This document shows positions 43,216 through 52,124 of a DNA stretch of 64,000 bases, one piece after another; position 1 is the stretch's first letter; every line of letters begins with the position of its first letter. The notes under the pieces are model-generated. The model was given only the letters and a program-made list of their open reading frames with translations, was not told the origin of the DNA and searched no databases. Origin of the DNA: Bacteroidia bacterium (lineage in GTDB: Bacteria > Bacteroidota > Bacteroidia > Chitinophagales > Chitinophagaceae); NCBI GenBank assembly GCA_030427635.1, contig JAUIBA010000008.1:62001-126000 (forward strand), in the 5' to 3' direction. A program made the translations under genes and the position numbers.

Positions 43216-44600
43216 CACAATACATACTCAACACCTCCGCCATATGGCTGCTGAGTCTGCTGATATTTGATGGTTTCCTCCGCAGGCAGAGCCATCATGA
43301 TTACAACAGATTCTATCTGCTGTTCACACTTCTGCTGGGTATATTGCTGCCACTCATTCACTGGCAGCAGCCCGAAACTGCAGTACCTCAAATAATGCAC
43401 CGGCAGGTAAGAGAAGTGATTACTGCAAAACAGACAGTAACAACTGCACTGGCACCTGATATACAAAGCCCCCAATACTCCATACTATGGCTGCTGTGGA
43501 TAGCTGGTGCTACCATCACAACCATAATACTGATAGCAGATGGCATAAAGGTGATACGATACCGCCGTACAGGTAAGGCAACACAGGAGGGAATGTGGAC
43601 CATTATTGAGACAGGCAAACCGCATGCTCCTTTTTCATTCAGAAATACACTTTTCATAAGCAACAAAAACAGCTACTCAGCTGCCGAATGGCAAATGCTG
43701 ATACAACATGAAGCCCGCCACACCAGAATGCTGCATCTTGCCGACCTCTTACTGCTCCATCTGCTTCGTATTGTATGCTGGTTTCACCCCCTGGTATATA
43801 GCTACCGCAACCGGCTGCTTTTGGTACATGAGTATCAGGCCGATGCAGGTGCTGCTGACACTGGTAGCTATAGCCGGTTTCTGCTGGAGCAGTCCATGCT
43901 TGCCTCTGCACCGCTCATCACACATTCTTTTAATCGTTCACCAATAAAAACAAGAATCATGATGTTACAAATGAAATCTCCCTCACGTCCGGGCGTCCGC
44001 TCACTGCTACTGGTACCCGTAATAGCCTGCTCTGCGTTATTCTTTTCTGATACAATCAGCGCACAGAATAAAGATCATGACGACAGAGTAGCGATGAAGG
44101 ACAATAAGGTCACTTTCACAGCTCCGGCAAATAAGCTACAGCTCAAAGGCAGTGAAAACATGGAGGTATCTATTGCTCCTTATCCACTGAAACTAAACGG
44201 AGAGAAAATCTATAACAGTGATGACAAGGCAAGCCCATCCAGGCCGGCATCAGGAAATATAGAAGACTATCTGCTTAACGGCCTGCAGGATGAGCTCTCC
44301 ACCCTTACTGATGGACGCTACTATGTAGATGTACACTATCTGCTGGTTGATGCTACGGGAGCGGTTGCCTATTATGAGTACGGCGGCATCTACAGTAAAA
44401 ATCTGAATGGGAGCGGAAAAGAAGGTCCTATGGGTGAAGAGATAACAAAGAAAATAGGTGACAAAGTGAACAAACTAATAACTGCACTACCTGCCATGAC
44501 ACCAGCCTCAGCAGCAGGCAGGAAAGTAGCATACAATCCCGATGTAATGCTGGGTATGCGCAAAATTGTAGTAAAGAACCACAAAGTCACCTTTTCCTGA
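43212..44600 (+). CDS. M56 (BlaR1-like) membrane metallopeptidase 2
   Basis: A 462-residue paralogue of the preceding M56 protein. Start ATG at 43212 overlaps the upstream stop (ATGA); an earlier in-frame start would be inside that gene. It has the same order of membrane segments, WTIIETGKPHAPFSF, zinc motif HEARH (166-170) and VHEYQADAG. A signal-like last membrane segment ends in TISAQ. The periplasmic domain begins KDNKVTFTAPANKLQL and has LTDGRYYVDV, VDATGAVAYYEYGGI, MTPASAAGRKVA and the closing VKNHKVTFS. This is the copy with the closest match to the free-standing secreted protein at 46059-46688. All peptidase residues are present. Confidence 0.88.
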   Translation: MTQYILNTSAIWLLSLLIFDGFLRRQSHHDYNRFYLLFTLLLGILLPLIHWQQPETAVPQIMHRQVREVITAKQTVTTALAPDIQSPQYSILWLLWIAGATITTIILIADGIKVIRYRRTGKATQEGMWTIIETGKPHAPFSFRNTLFISNKNSYSAAEWQMLIQHEARHTRMLHLADLLLLHLLRIVCWFHPLVYSYRNRLLLVHEYQADAGAADTGSYSRFLLEQSMLASAPLITHSFNRSPIKTRIMMLQMKSPSRPGVRSLLLVPVIACSALFFSDTISAQNKDHDDRVAMKDNKVTFTAPANKLQLKGSENMEVSIAPYPLKLNGEKIYNSDDKASPSRPASGNIEDYLLNGLQDELSTLTDGRYYVDVHYLLVDATGAVAYYEYGGIYSKNLNGSGKEGPMGEEITKKIGDKVNKLITALPAMTPASAAGRKVAYNPDVMLGMRKIVVKNHKVTFS

Positions 44601-44646
44601 TACAAAGCCGACACGCACACCATTTCACGACAATAAATAAGGCACA

Positions 44647-45945
44647 ATGGAGTACATGATTAATGCCACTGCCACATGGCTGCTGAGTCTGGTAGCTTAC
44701 CACTTTTTGCTGCACGGGCGTGCTACGTATGTCTTCAGCCGTTCATTTTTGTTACTTACACTTATTGCCGGCATTATACTGCCGGCAATACCACTGCACA
44801 CGCACACCATAGCGTACATTTTGCCCGTCAGTAGTCCCATCTCTATTGCTACTGGCGGGCAACCTATCACCGGCACTACTCATGCATCTCCCCTTACTGA
44901 TATATCTGCTAACCCTATTGCTATCATCTGGGTAGCAGGGACAGTCATAATGCTGGCATATGTATTGAGAGACATCCGCAAAATATTCCGCTACTACCGC
45001 CAGGCAAACCAGTACCTCCACAATGAATGGACAGTTATTGAGACAGGAAAGCAACATCCCCCCTTCTCATGGGGTAGCTACCTTTTCATTGCAGCGCGCA
45101 GCGCATACACCCACGAAGAGTGGCATATGATACTGGCACATGAAGCAAAACACCGCACACTGATGCATCGTACCGATGTATTACTGCTTACATCATTGCG
45201 CATATTACTATGGTTTCATCCTCTGGTACATATTTACTATCATCAGCTACGCACAGTACATGAGCTTCAGGCCGATGAATTAGATGGAATCGACACAAAA
45301 CGATATGCACATTTTCTGGTAGAGCAGTCGCTGCTTATGGCAGCACCATACACAGGTCACTCACTAGCCGGCGCACCCCTGGCTACCCGGCTACGTATGC
45401 TGGGGCGCCGTCCGGCGGGCAGCGCCTTGCTCACACGTACAGTACTCCTCCTGGTATTATCAGTTTCAGCAGGCTGCTTCTCCGGTAGCCATACAGAAGT
45501 TGAACATACAGCAGACATCGCTCAACCATCTGTAGCAGAGAAAGCATGGATAGAAGCCCGCATACAATTTCTGGAGCGCAACCAGCAGCGTCTTTCGCGC
45601 TGGTTCATCGATGGCCTGGCACCGCTACTGGAGCAACTGGAAGATGGTGCGTACCAGATAGGCACCCCGACAATGTACATAGGCAGAGACGGGCATCTCA
45701 TACCCAACACACTGATGCAGATACGGCCGGTAAACGGTCCTGCCGCTGCTGATAGCGACGGGAATATCCCGGTCACAGGAAGCATTGCCCGCGCGCTACA
45801 GCTTAGTATAAACAGTACCACGACACAACTGATAACCGAAGCCCCTGCACTGGAAATAATGTATGACAATGACACAGCAAAACCCTACGAGCTGAAAGGA
45901 CTATTTTTTGAAATCCGTAACCATAAACTGATTACCAGTCTCTAA
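44647..45945 (+). CDS. M56 (BlaR1-like) membrane metallopeptidase 3
   Basis: A 432-residue third paralogue. It keeps WTVIETGKQHPPFSW, zinc motif HEAKH (165-169) and VHELQADEL. Its last membrane segment is followed by SAGCFSGSH, where a Cys could be mistaken for a lipobox. The periplasmic domain is the most diverged of the three: LEDGAYQIGTP and IGRDGHLIP replace the better conserved strands, the PA-x-x-x-G-K turn is missing, and it ends EIRNHKLITSL. So the catalytic half is under tighter constraint than the sensor half, as expected if the three proteins sense different things. It lies 46 bp after paralogue 2. Confidence 0.87.
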   Translation: MEYMINATATWLLSLVAYHFLLHGRATYVFSRSFLLLTLIAGIILPAIPLHTHTIAYILPVSSPISIATGGQPITGTTHASPLTDISANPIAIIWVAGTVIMLAYVLRDIRKIFRYYRQANQYLHNEWTVIETGKQHPPFSWGSYLFIAARSAYTHEEWHMILAHEAKHRTLMHRTDVLLLTSLRILLWFHPLVHIYYHQLRTVHELQADELDGIDTKRYAHFLVEQSLLMAAPYTGHSLAGAPLATRLRMLGRRPAGSALLTRTVLLLVLSVSAGCFSGSHTEVEHTADIAQPSVAEKAWIEARIQFLERNQQRLSRWFIDGLAPLLEQLEDGAYQIGTPTMYIGRDGHLIPNTLMQIRPVNGPAAADSDGNIPVTGSIARALQLSINSTTTQLITEAPALEIMYDNDTAKPYELKGLFFEIRNHKLITSL

Positions 45946-46058
45946 ACCTTAGCCACACGCCCCGCTATTCATATCTTAGAATAAATACTTATCTTAGCAG
46001 TCTGTGCTCTGCCACTTATCCGGAGTTACAGAAACAACTACTGCTAAAAACAACTACT

Positions 46059-46688
46059 ATGTCTGTATTTCGTAAACCCTTAGTATGGGTATTCTGTGCC
46101 ACCATCACACTTGGTTCACTATCAGCATCTGCTCAGGACTTTGTACGTAATGGCAATAAAGTAACCTATAATGGCAATACATTTCTGCTGTCTGCACCAC
46201 AAGCGGCAGCTACATCCATGACCGGGAAAACAGGCCGTCAGGCTGCGGTACCAGTAGAGATGAACGGTAAGAAAATCGTTGCAGCTACTCAGGTTACTAC
46301 CAAAGCAACTATTGCCGGAGCATCTCTGGAAAAGTACATCTCAGAAAAGCTGAATGATGGCCTCCGCAGTGCCTCATGGCCTGATGGTACTTACCGTATA
46401 GATCTCCGCTCTGTTATTACCGACGAGCAGGGAAAAGTAGTTTACTATGAGTATGAAGGCATCAGCAGGCGCGAACCTGGTGGCACATGGACCAATGTAA
46501 GCGACCACCCACTGGCATCTTCTATTAAAAAGCTACTTACAGATGTTCGTATGCAGCCAGCTAAGGTATCGGGCAAGCCGGTTATTGCTTTTTCCGATGT
46601 GTTTATGGACAATTACGACCTTACGGTAAAAAACCATGCAGTGTCGGCATTTGCGCTCAATACAGCACGGGCATCAGCACATAAATAA
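46059..46688 (+). CDS. Secreted stand-alone copy of the M56 periplasmic domain
   Basis: A 209-residue exported protein (signal peptide about 1-25, ends SASAQ). The mature protein, from VRNGNKVTYNGNTFLLSAPQ on, aligns along its length with the C-terminal domain of the M56 proteins: the opening NGN-KV-Y-GNT, then WPDGTYRIDL, TDEQGKVVYYEYEGI, MQPAKVSGKPVI and VKNHAVSAF. No peptidase or membrane segment remains. It lies 113 bp after the third M56 gene; two TATCTTAG direct repeats (45972-45979, 45990-45997) 18 bp apart precede it and could serve separate expression. It may compete with, or be the ligand-binding partner of, the sensors (inference). Confidence 0.78.
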   Translation: MSVFRKPLVWVFCATITLGSLSASAQDFVRNGNKVTYNGNTFLLSAPQAAATSMTGKTGRQAAVPVEMNGKKIVAATQVTTKATIAGASLEKYISEKLNDGLRSASWPDGTYRIDLRSVITDEQGKVVYYEYEGISRREPGGTWTNVSDHPLASSIKKLLTDVRMQPAKVSGKPVIAFSDVFMDNYDLTVKNHAVSAFALNTARASAHK

Positions 46689-46704
46689 CCTATCAGGTTT
46701 ATCT

Positions 46705-46745
46705 TAAAAGAGCATGCCCGGCAACTTGCCGGGCATGCTCTTTTA
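46705..46745. terminator. Bidirectional terminator at the end of the M56 cluster
   Basis: A perfect 19-bp stem (AAAAGAGCATGCCCGGCAA and complement) with T/A runs on both sides, between the secreted-domain gene and the convergent thioredoxin gene. Confidence 0.88.
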
Positions 46746-46762
46746 TACCACTAATATGTTGG

Positions 46763-47257
46763 TTAGTCTTTCCGCATCCTGTCCACAATCTTTATCACCT
46801 GCTTCGCTGTTACCTGCCCCTCTATAAACTTACGCTCGCCAGTTCCCGGATGCACTATCATAGTAGCTGGTATAGAACCTTCCCAGCTTTTATCTACCTT
46901 AGGTACAAACTCATTGGGGTTGGTATCACTCAGCCATATCACCTGAGGCAGTATACGTTTCCGCTGCAGAAAAGTTCCCAGCTTCATCGGATAATCTTCC
47001 TTAAAATCCAGACTTACCAGCACCACACGTACCGGCTTGCCCTCATAATGCTTATACAGGCTGTTAAACTCCGGCAATTCCTGCACACAGGGGGCACACC
47101 ATGTAGCCCAGAAGTTGATGATGTACGTTGTATCCTTAGCCGAAGTACTGCTTATTACCTCATCCATACTCATAGCCGGTATCTGCTGTGCCTCCGCCCC
47201 CTGGCTTAGTGCCAGCGCAGCTACCATACACATCCCCATCTTTTTCATGTTCATCAT
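46763..47257 (-). CDS. TlpA-like periplasmic thioredoxin
   Basis: A 164-residue thiol-disulfide oxidoreductase. Signal peptide about 1-23 (ends GAEAQ). The thioredoxin fold has YIINFWATWCAPCVQELPEF with the CxxC redox pair, VRVVLVSLDF, and the cis-Pro in GSIPATMIVHP. TlpA/ResA-type proteins reduce periplasmic disulfides, for instance during cytochrome c maturation; no such genes are linked here. Start region MMNMKKMG leaves several ATG choices within 10 residues. Confidence 0.88.
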   Translation of the reverse strand: MMNMKKMGMCMVAALALSQGAEAQQIPAMSMDEVISSTSAKDTTYIINFWATWCAPCVQELPEFNSLYKHYEGKPVRVVLVSLDFKEDYPMKLGTFLQRKRILPQVIWLSDTNPNEFVPKVDKSWEGSIPATMIVHPGTGERKFIEGQVTAKQVIKIVDRMRKD

Positions 47258-47345
47258 AACATAAAGTTAGTAGTATTTAGCACTGCACATTGTTAAACTA
47301 TCCCCTCTCAGTTTGCTATATTTACAATACTAAAAGCGCACCCTT

Positions 47346-47720
47346 ATGTCCGTAAAACTACATGGCCTTCGCACAGTTGTATACATGGTACCTGATCTTG
47401 CTAGGGCAAAGGAATGGTATTGCAGCAACTTTGGCATTGAGCCCTACTTCGATGAGCCGTTTTATGTAGGTTTTACTGTAGGTGGCTATGAGCTGGGGCT
47501 GCACCCATATGACGAAAACGGGAATACACACACCGTAGGTGGTACCGCATACTGGGGAGTAGATGATGTAGCAGAAGCCTATGATAAGCTCATAGCAGCA
47601 GGCGCTACATCACTGGAAGCACCTGCAAATGTGGGTGGAGATATTGTAATAGCATCCGTACGCGACCCATGGGGAAATCCGCTGGGCATCATATACAATC
47701 CACACTTTAAACTGCCGTAA
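47346..47720 (+). CDS. VOC family (glyoxalase/bleomycin-resistance-like) protein
   Basis: A 124-residue vicinal oxygen chelate protein, built of two beta-alpha-beta-beta-beta units: LRTVVYMVPDLARAKEWYCS and GGTAYWGVDDVAEAYDKLIA start the units, and DPWGNPLGIIYNP closes the second. Metal ligands of glyoxalase I are only partly evident, so substrate and activity are open. Single gene, with a TATATTTA element (47317-47324) that may be its -7 box. Confidence 0.82.
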   Translation: MSVKLHGLRTVVYMVPDLARAKEWYCSNFGIEPYFDEPFYVGFTVGGYELGLHPYDENGNTHTVGGTAYWGVDDVAEAYDKLIAAGATSLEAPANVGGDIVIASVRDPWGNPLGIIYNPHFKLP

Positions 47721-47770
47721 ATACCGGGCTTTGCATATTACCCGGCAATATAGATATTGGTATTACTTTC

Positions 47771-49123
47771 CTATCTGGCTTTCCCTATCCACTGCTCCGG
47801 GTTCAGTGTCACGTTGCCCTTACCCTGTGCTTTCCATATCTGGAAGTTTACAACAGGCAGCCCCTCATCATTGGTAGCTACAGTGCCCAGTGTCTGCTTT
47901 ACATCTACCTCATCGCCTGTTTTTACAGATACTGCCGAGAGTCCGTTATATACAGTACAGTAGTTACCGTGCTTCACCATTACTATTTTATTGGCCCCTG
48001 CCACAGAAAACACTGACGTTACAGTACCCTTGAACACACACCTTACACGGGCATCCTCACTGGTCTGTATATCTATTCCGTCATTATTTATCATTACCTG
48101 TGGTGCCAGCGGATGCGGGTGTTTACCGTAATGGTCTGTAATATACCCCTTCTCTACAGGCCAGTACATTTTACCCCTGTTCCCTTCAAAATTACCTGCC
48201 AGCTCCACATCTTCAGGCGTCAGCAGCAGCTCCACATCAGAAGACCTGCTTCTTGATGATGAACTTCCGGCCGGCTCGTTAACGGCTATACCCGGCCCTT
48301 CTGTACCGGAAGATGCTTTTATTTTGGAGGTATTGGCACCACCTTTGGCATCATGCGACCGGCGCACTTCAGCAGCGGCCTTTGCCATCTCCCTGTCTAT
48401 GATTTTGTTGATGGCTTTGCTGATATTGGCAGCTATTCTCCTGTTCTTTTCTATGTCGGCCAGCAGGCGGCTCTCTTTACTCTTCAGCTCCTGTACCACC
48501 TGGTTTGTCTGATCAGTCTCTTCCTGCAGTACCTGCTTCTGTTTTACCTGTGTATTCAGCAGCTGTGCCTGCTCTGTTTTTTCGGCATTGAGTGTGCCTA
48601 TCTTGTGCTGTAGCTGTGTCTGCGTCTGGTTTATCTGTACTACCTGATACTTACGGAAATCCCTGAACTTTTTCAGGTACTTCATTCTCCGTATGGCATC
48701 ATTGAAATCGCGCGACGAAAAAAGGAACGCCAGCATATCATAGGAGCTGCGGGTACTGTAAGAGTACCTTACCGACTGGGCATACTTTATTTTCAGCTGA
48801 TCCAGCTTCTGTGTCAGTGTCTGCACCTCGCGCGATGACACCTTAATATCCCTGTCTATATGATGCAGTTCCTGATTGATATTGCCTATCAGTCGCTGCC
48901 TGTCAGACAGCTTGTTCTGCAATGCACGCAGCTGGCCCATTGTGGCCTTTTTATCGTTCTTTATGGCTTCCAGCTGCCGCTCCGTCTCCTTAATAGCCTC
49001 CATTATCTGCTTCCTGCGCTCCAGCAGCGTATCCTTTGACGGGTATACATGACTGGTCTGCGCCCTGGATAAGGGAACAACCGACAGCAGTAAAAAAAGG
49101 ACAGTAATCAGTATTCGCATCAT
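47771..49123 (-). CDS. EnvC-like murein hydrolase activator (coiled coil plus degenerate LytM/M23 domain)
   Basis: A 450-residue exported protein. Signal peptide about 1-22 (MMRILITVLFLLLSVVPLSRA). A long coiled coil (about 30-250) precedes a Ser/Gly linker (about 275-305) and a C-terminal M23/LytM fold (about 330-450; MYWPVEKGYITDHYG, KGTVTSVFSVAGANKIVMV, YCTVYNGLSAVSVKTGD). The zinc ligands of active M23 enzymes are missing: the HxxxD motif reads NNDGID and the HxH motif reads VNFQI. Such proteins (EnvC, NlpD) do not cut peptidoglycan but activate amidases at the division site. No ftsEX genes are linked. The ATG at 49123 is chosen over an upstream ATG/GTG that adds 14 residues before the signal peptide. 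Confidence 0.87.
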   Translation of the reverse strand: MMRILITVLFLLLSVVPLSRAQTSHVYPSKDTLLERRKQIMEAIKETERQLEAIKNDKKATMGQLRALQNKLSDRQRLIGNINQELHHIDRDIKVSSREVQTLTQKLDQLKIKYAQSVRYSYSTRSSYDMLAFLFSSRDFNDAIRRMKYLKKFRDFRKYQVVQINQTQTQLQHKIGTLNAEKTEQAQLLNTQVKQKQVLQEETDQTNQVVQELKSKESRLLADIEKNRRIAANISKAINKIIDREMAKAAAEVRRSHDAKGGANTSKIKASSGTEGPGIAVNEPAGSSSSRSRSSDVELLLTPEDVELAGNFEGNRGKMYWPVEKGYITDHYGKHPHPLAPQVMINNDGIDIQTSEDARVRCVFKGTVTSVFSVAGANKIVMVKHGNYCTVYNGLSAVSVKTGDEVDVKQTLGTVATNDEGLPVVNFQIWKAQGKGNVTLNPEQWIGKAR

Positions 49124-49274
49124 GACGTTGCAGCGTGGACAAAAATAACCAATTATCAACCCCATCCCCCCTTTTTCCCTGCTTTTAAGAGCATTTTATA
49201 AACTTTTTCCAGAAAACAACGGCACATATTTTATTTGCACGACCTTTGCCCTTTAGCAAACAGAACACATTCAT

Positions 49275-50150
49275 ATGCTGTATTCCATGACCGGCTTCGG
49301 AAGAGCCGAAGCGATCGTGAACCACCGTCAGATAGTAGCAGAGCTTAAAGCGCTCAATGGCAAACAGTTCGACCTTTCGGCAAAGTTGCCTCCCATACTA
49401 CGCTCATGGGAGCTGGATATCCGCTCCCTGCTCTCCGGCCTGCTGGTACGCGGCACTGTTGACCTCACCATTTCTGTGAAGCAGGAAGGAGCATCAAAGC
49501 CCATGGTGGTCAATACAGACCTGGCACTCTTCTACTATCAGGGCATGAAACAGATAGCAGAGCGCACTGGTATACCGGAAGATAACGTACTATCTACCCT
49601 CATGCGCATGCCTGAGGTAGTAGCTGCCGACCAGGACGTACTGCCGGAAGAAGAATGGCAGCATGTGCGCGCTGTAATTATAAGTGCCGCCGAAGACCTC
49701 ATGCAGCACCGCCTGCAGGAAGGCGAGGCTCTGCTGCGCGACATATCGGCCCGTATCAGCAATATAGAAGCCCTGCACAATAAGGTAGCCCCCTTTGAGG
49801 CAGAGCGCATAGAGCGCGTACGTGCCCGCATTACCAATATGCTGGAGGAAATGATAGGCAGTGACAAAGTAGATACTAACAGGCTGGAACAGGAAATGAT
49901 ATATTACCTGGAGCGTATGGATTTCTCTGAAGAGAAAACGCGCCTTAGCCAGCACTGTACTTACTTCCACACCATCATCAGAGAAAATGATCTGGCCATA
50001 GGCCGTAAGCTGAACTTTGTACTGCAGGAGATAGGCCGCGAGATAAACACACTCGGCTCAAAAGCCAATCATGCCGACATACAGCAGATAGTCATCAACA
50101 TGAAAGACGAACTGGAAAAAGCTAAAGAACAGGTACTGAATATCCTGTAA
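49275..50150 (+). CDS. yicC: YicC/YloC family endoribonuclease
   Basis: A 291-residue protein with the family start MLYSMTGFGRAEA (usually M..SMTGFGR), LKALNGKQFDLSAKLPP (family R-S-v-N-xR-f/ySDxxxKLP variant) and the C-terminal block LEQEMIYYLERMDFSEEKTR, NFVLQEIGREINTLGSKAN and ELEKAKEQVLNIL. YicC proteins are now known as endoribonucleases involved in small-RNA turnover. A strong terminator follows. The neighbouring gmk gene, common next to yicC, is absent. Confidence 0.92.
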   Translation: MLYSMTGFGRAEAIVNHRQIVAELKALNGKQFDLSAKLPPILRSWELDIRSLLSGLLVRGTVDLTISVKQEGASKPMVVNTDLALFYYQGMKQIAERTGIPEDNVLSTLMRMPEVVAADQDVLPEEEWQHVRAVIISAAEDLMQHRLQEGEALLRDISARISNIEALHNKVAPFEAERIERVRARITNMLEEMIGSDKVDTNRLEQEMIYYLERMDFSEEKTRLSQHCTYFHTIIRENDLAIGRKLNFVLQEIGREINTLGSKANHADIQQIVINMKDELEKAKEQVLNIL

Positions 50151-50170
50151 AAGCCACGTCCCTACAGGTA

Positions 50171-50210
50171 ACAAAACGCCGCAGAAGCATGCTTCTGCGG
50201 CGTTTTGTTT
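50171..50210. terminator. Strong terminator after yicC
   Basis: A near-perfect palindrome, ACAAAACGCCGCAGAAGC and its complement around AT (50171-50208). The following 194 bp up to rmuC are A/T-rich and hold no gene that I can see. Confidence 0.85.
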
Positions 50211-50404
50211 ATTATGAGGTCAAAAACAAGGCATGCTCGCATCTGATTTACACTTTCTTATTTACACCCATATCGCTGAAAGCAGTGCTGAATCTCACGA
50301 AGCATTAACTAAACAGAGCAATTGATTAATTTAGAGCTACCCGAATAATGGAGGGTACAGACAGCATGTCATTAAAAAGTATTCAAATGCCATAAAACAT
50401 CTCT

Positions 50405-51898
50405 ATGAATATCATGTATATAGTTTCATTACTAGTTGGCTCGGGATTGGGAGCTATACTGGTATGGTTGTATCTTAAAAAGAACTCAACCAGCATTAGC
50501 AATGCCAAGCATAATGAGTTATTAAAGAAGTTGCAGGAAAAAGAAACTGCATTTGCCGTTACCAGTGACAGAAATGACAATATGCTTAATGATCTTAATG
50601 CAGCAAAAGAAGCTTTAAAAGCATTACAGACAAGCTACAACAGGATATTTAGTGAACTTGAAGTAGCGAAATCAATAAAAGAAGCCACAACTATACAAAT
50701 TGAGGAGCTTAAGACTAATAACATATCATTGTCGAACCAACTGAAGGACAATACAGAGAAACTAATAAAAGCAAATAACACAACAGCTCGGCTACAGGAA
50801 GAGTTAAAAGGTAAAGAAGAAAGACTGGTAAATCAGAAAAAGGACTTTGAAGATGTAAAGAATAATCTTGAAAAAGAATTCAAAGCAATAGCCGGCTCTA
50901 TTCTTGCAGATAATTCTAAAACATTTACTGACCAGCAATCTACCAAATTAGAAGACCTGTTAAAGCCTTTCAGAGAACAAATAGACGGTTTTAAAAAAGA
51001 ATTCGACCAAAAACTCACTACCGAAGCTACAGAAAAAGGTTCGTTAAAGCAACAAATAGAAAGCTTAGTAACCCTCAATCATAGTATTGCCAAAGAAGCA
51101 ATAGCACTTACGGAAGCGCTACGTGGCAGCACAAAGAAGCAGGGAGATTGGGGCGAAGATATACTTGAACGTATTTTAGAATACTCCGGACTGCAGAAAG
51201 GTATTCAATACAGAGTGCAGCAATCAGCAAAAAATGATAATGGAGATACTATTAGACCCGACATTATAGTTTACTATCCAGACAAGAGATATTTGGTTAT
51301 AGACGCAAAGGTGTCACTCACTCACTATTGGGACTATTGCAATGCATCTACAGTAGAGGCGCAGGCCATTATTTCACCTCGCATCACAGCTTCTTTGAAG
51401 GGGCACATTAACGACCTGTCTGGCAAGCGCTATACCGATATTGCAGGTACACCCGACTTTATCATTATGTTTATGCCGGTTGAGGCAGCCTATATCACAG
51501 CTATGCAAAATGACCACACACTATGGCAGTATGCCTACGACAGAAAGGTATTACTGATAAGCCCCACAAATTTACTACCAGCAATGAAAATGGTAAGCAT
51601 TATGTGGGATAAAGATGCCGTAAACAGAGATGGGGAGGAAATCGTTTCCAAAGCCGTAAAGCTGTATGAAAAATTCCATGGCTTTATTGGCACTTTTGAA
51701 AGTATAGGTACAGAGCTGGAGCAAGCCCATAAAAAGTGGAATGAGGCTAAAGGGCAACTGCATACAGGGAGGGATAACTTTATTAAACAGGGCAGCAACC
51801 TGAAAATACTTTTAGGCAAACGTACAGCTAAAGAGCTACCTGCTGAACTTGTAACGCTTGGAAACCTCGAAGACGAAAACCTGACCGGAAAGGCCTGA
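50405..51898 (+). CDS. rmuC: DNA recombination protein RmuC
   Basis: A 497-residue protein with one N-terminal membrane segment (about 4-21), a long coiled coil (about 30-210) and the RmuC domain (about 230-440), seen in GSTKKQGDWGEDILERILE, DIIVYYPDKRYLVIDAKVSL and FIIMFMPVEAAYITAM, ending LISPTNLLPAMKMV. The domain is related to restriction-endonuclease-like nucleases (Asp-x-Lys: IDAK). RmuC limits inversions at short inverted repeats in E. coli. This gene is richer in A+T than its neighbours yicC and fabH. Confidence 0.92.
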   Translation: MNIMYIVSLLVGSGLGAILVWLYLKKNSTSISNAKHNELLKKLQEKETAFAVTSDRNDNMLNDLNAAKEALKALQTSYNRIFSELEVAKSIKEATTIQIEELKTNNISLSNQLKDNTEKLIKANNTTARLQEELKGKEERLVNQKKDFEDVKNNLEKEFKAIAGSILADNSKTFTDQQSTKLEDLLKPFREQIDGFKKEFDQKLTTEATEKGSLKQQIESLVTLNHSIAKEAIALTEALRGSTKKQGDWGEDILERILEYSGLQKGIQYRVQQSAKNDNGDTIRPDIIVYYPDKRYLVIDAKVSLTHYWDYCNASTVEAQAIISPRITASLKGHINDLSGKRYTDIAGTPDFIIMFMPVEAAYITAMQNDHTLWQYAYDRKVLLISPTNLLPAMKMVSIMWDKDAVNRDGEEIVSKAVKLYEKFHGFIGTFESIGTELEQAHKKWNEAKGQLHTGRDNFIKQGSNLKILLGKRTAKELPAELVTLGNLEDENLTGKA

Positions 51899-51929
51899 GC
51901 CCATAAAAACCATCATACCACACGCAAAA

Positions 51930-51968
51930 AATAAAGCGCTACAATCGATTGATTTGTAACGCTTTATT
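51930..51968. terminator. Hairpin between rmuC and convergent tRNA-Cys
   Basis: Arms AATAAAGCG-TACAA and TTGTA-CGCTTTATT with one mismatched position, loop of 9 nt. It can end both rmuC and the tRNA transcript. Confidence 0.65.
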
Positions 51969-51971
51969 CAG

Positions 51972-52042
51972 AGGTCGAAAGCGGATTCGAACCGCTGTAG
52001 CAGCTTTTGCAGAGCTGAGCCTAGCCACTCGGCCATCCGACC
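51972..52042 (-). tRNA. tRNA-Cys (GCA)
   Basis: On the minus strand the sequence starts GGTCGGATGGCCGAGTGGC and ends GGTTCGAATCC-GCTTTCGACC-T. The 7-bp acceptor stem GGTCGGA/TTCGACC pairs with one G-T, the anticodon stem CAGCT/AGCTG encloses the loop CTGCAAA with anticodon GCA, and the T loop TTCGAAT is standard. The discriminator base is T, as expected for Cys. CCA is not encoded. No att-like duplication is seen beside it. Confidence 0.95.
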
Positions 52043-52124
52043 ATCGGGATTGCAAATGTAGTGAAAAAATTATTGCTCACAACATCTTACACCCACCATT
52101 GTATGCATATAATTGCCCGCAATA

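Noticed and set aside
45472-45490. Cys in SAGCFSGSH of the third M56 protein as a lipoprotein site
   Set aside because: It follows an internal membrane segment about 270 residues into the protein, not an N-terminal signal peptide.
40990-46688. BlaI/M56 genes as a beta-lactam resistance locus
   Set aside because: No beta-lactamase or penicillin-binding protein gene is linked and the M56 proteins lack the BlaR1 penicillin-binding sensor domain.
51930-52060. tRNA-Cys as an integration site
   Set aside because: No integrase, no partial duplicate of the tRNA 3' end and ordinary housekeeping genes on both sides.
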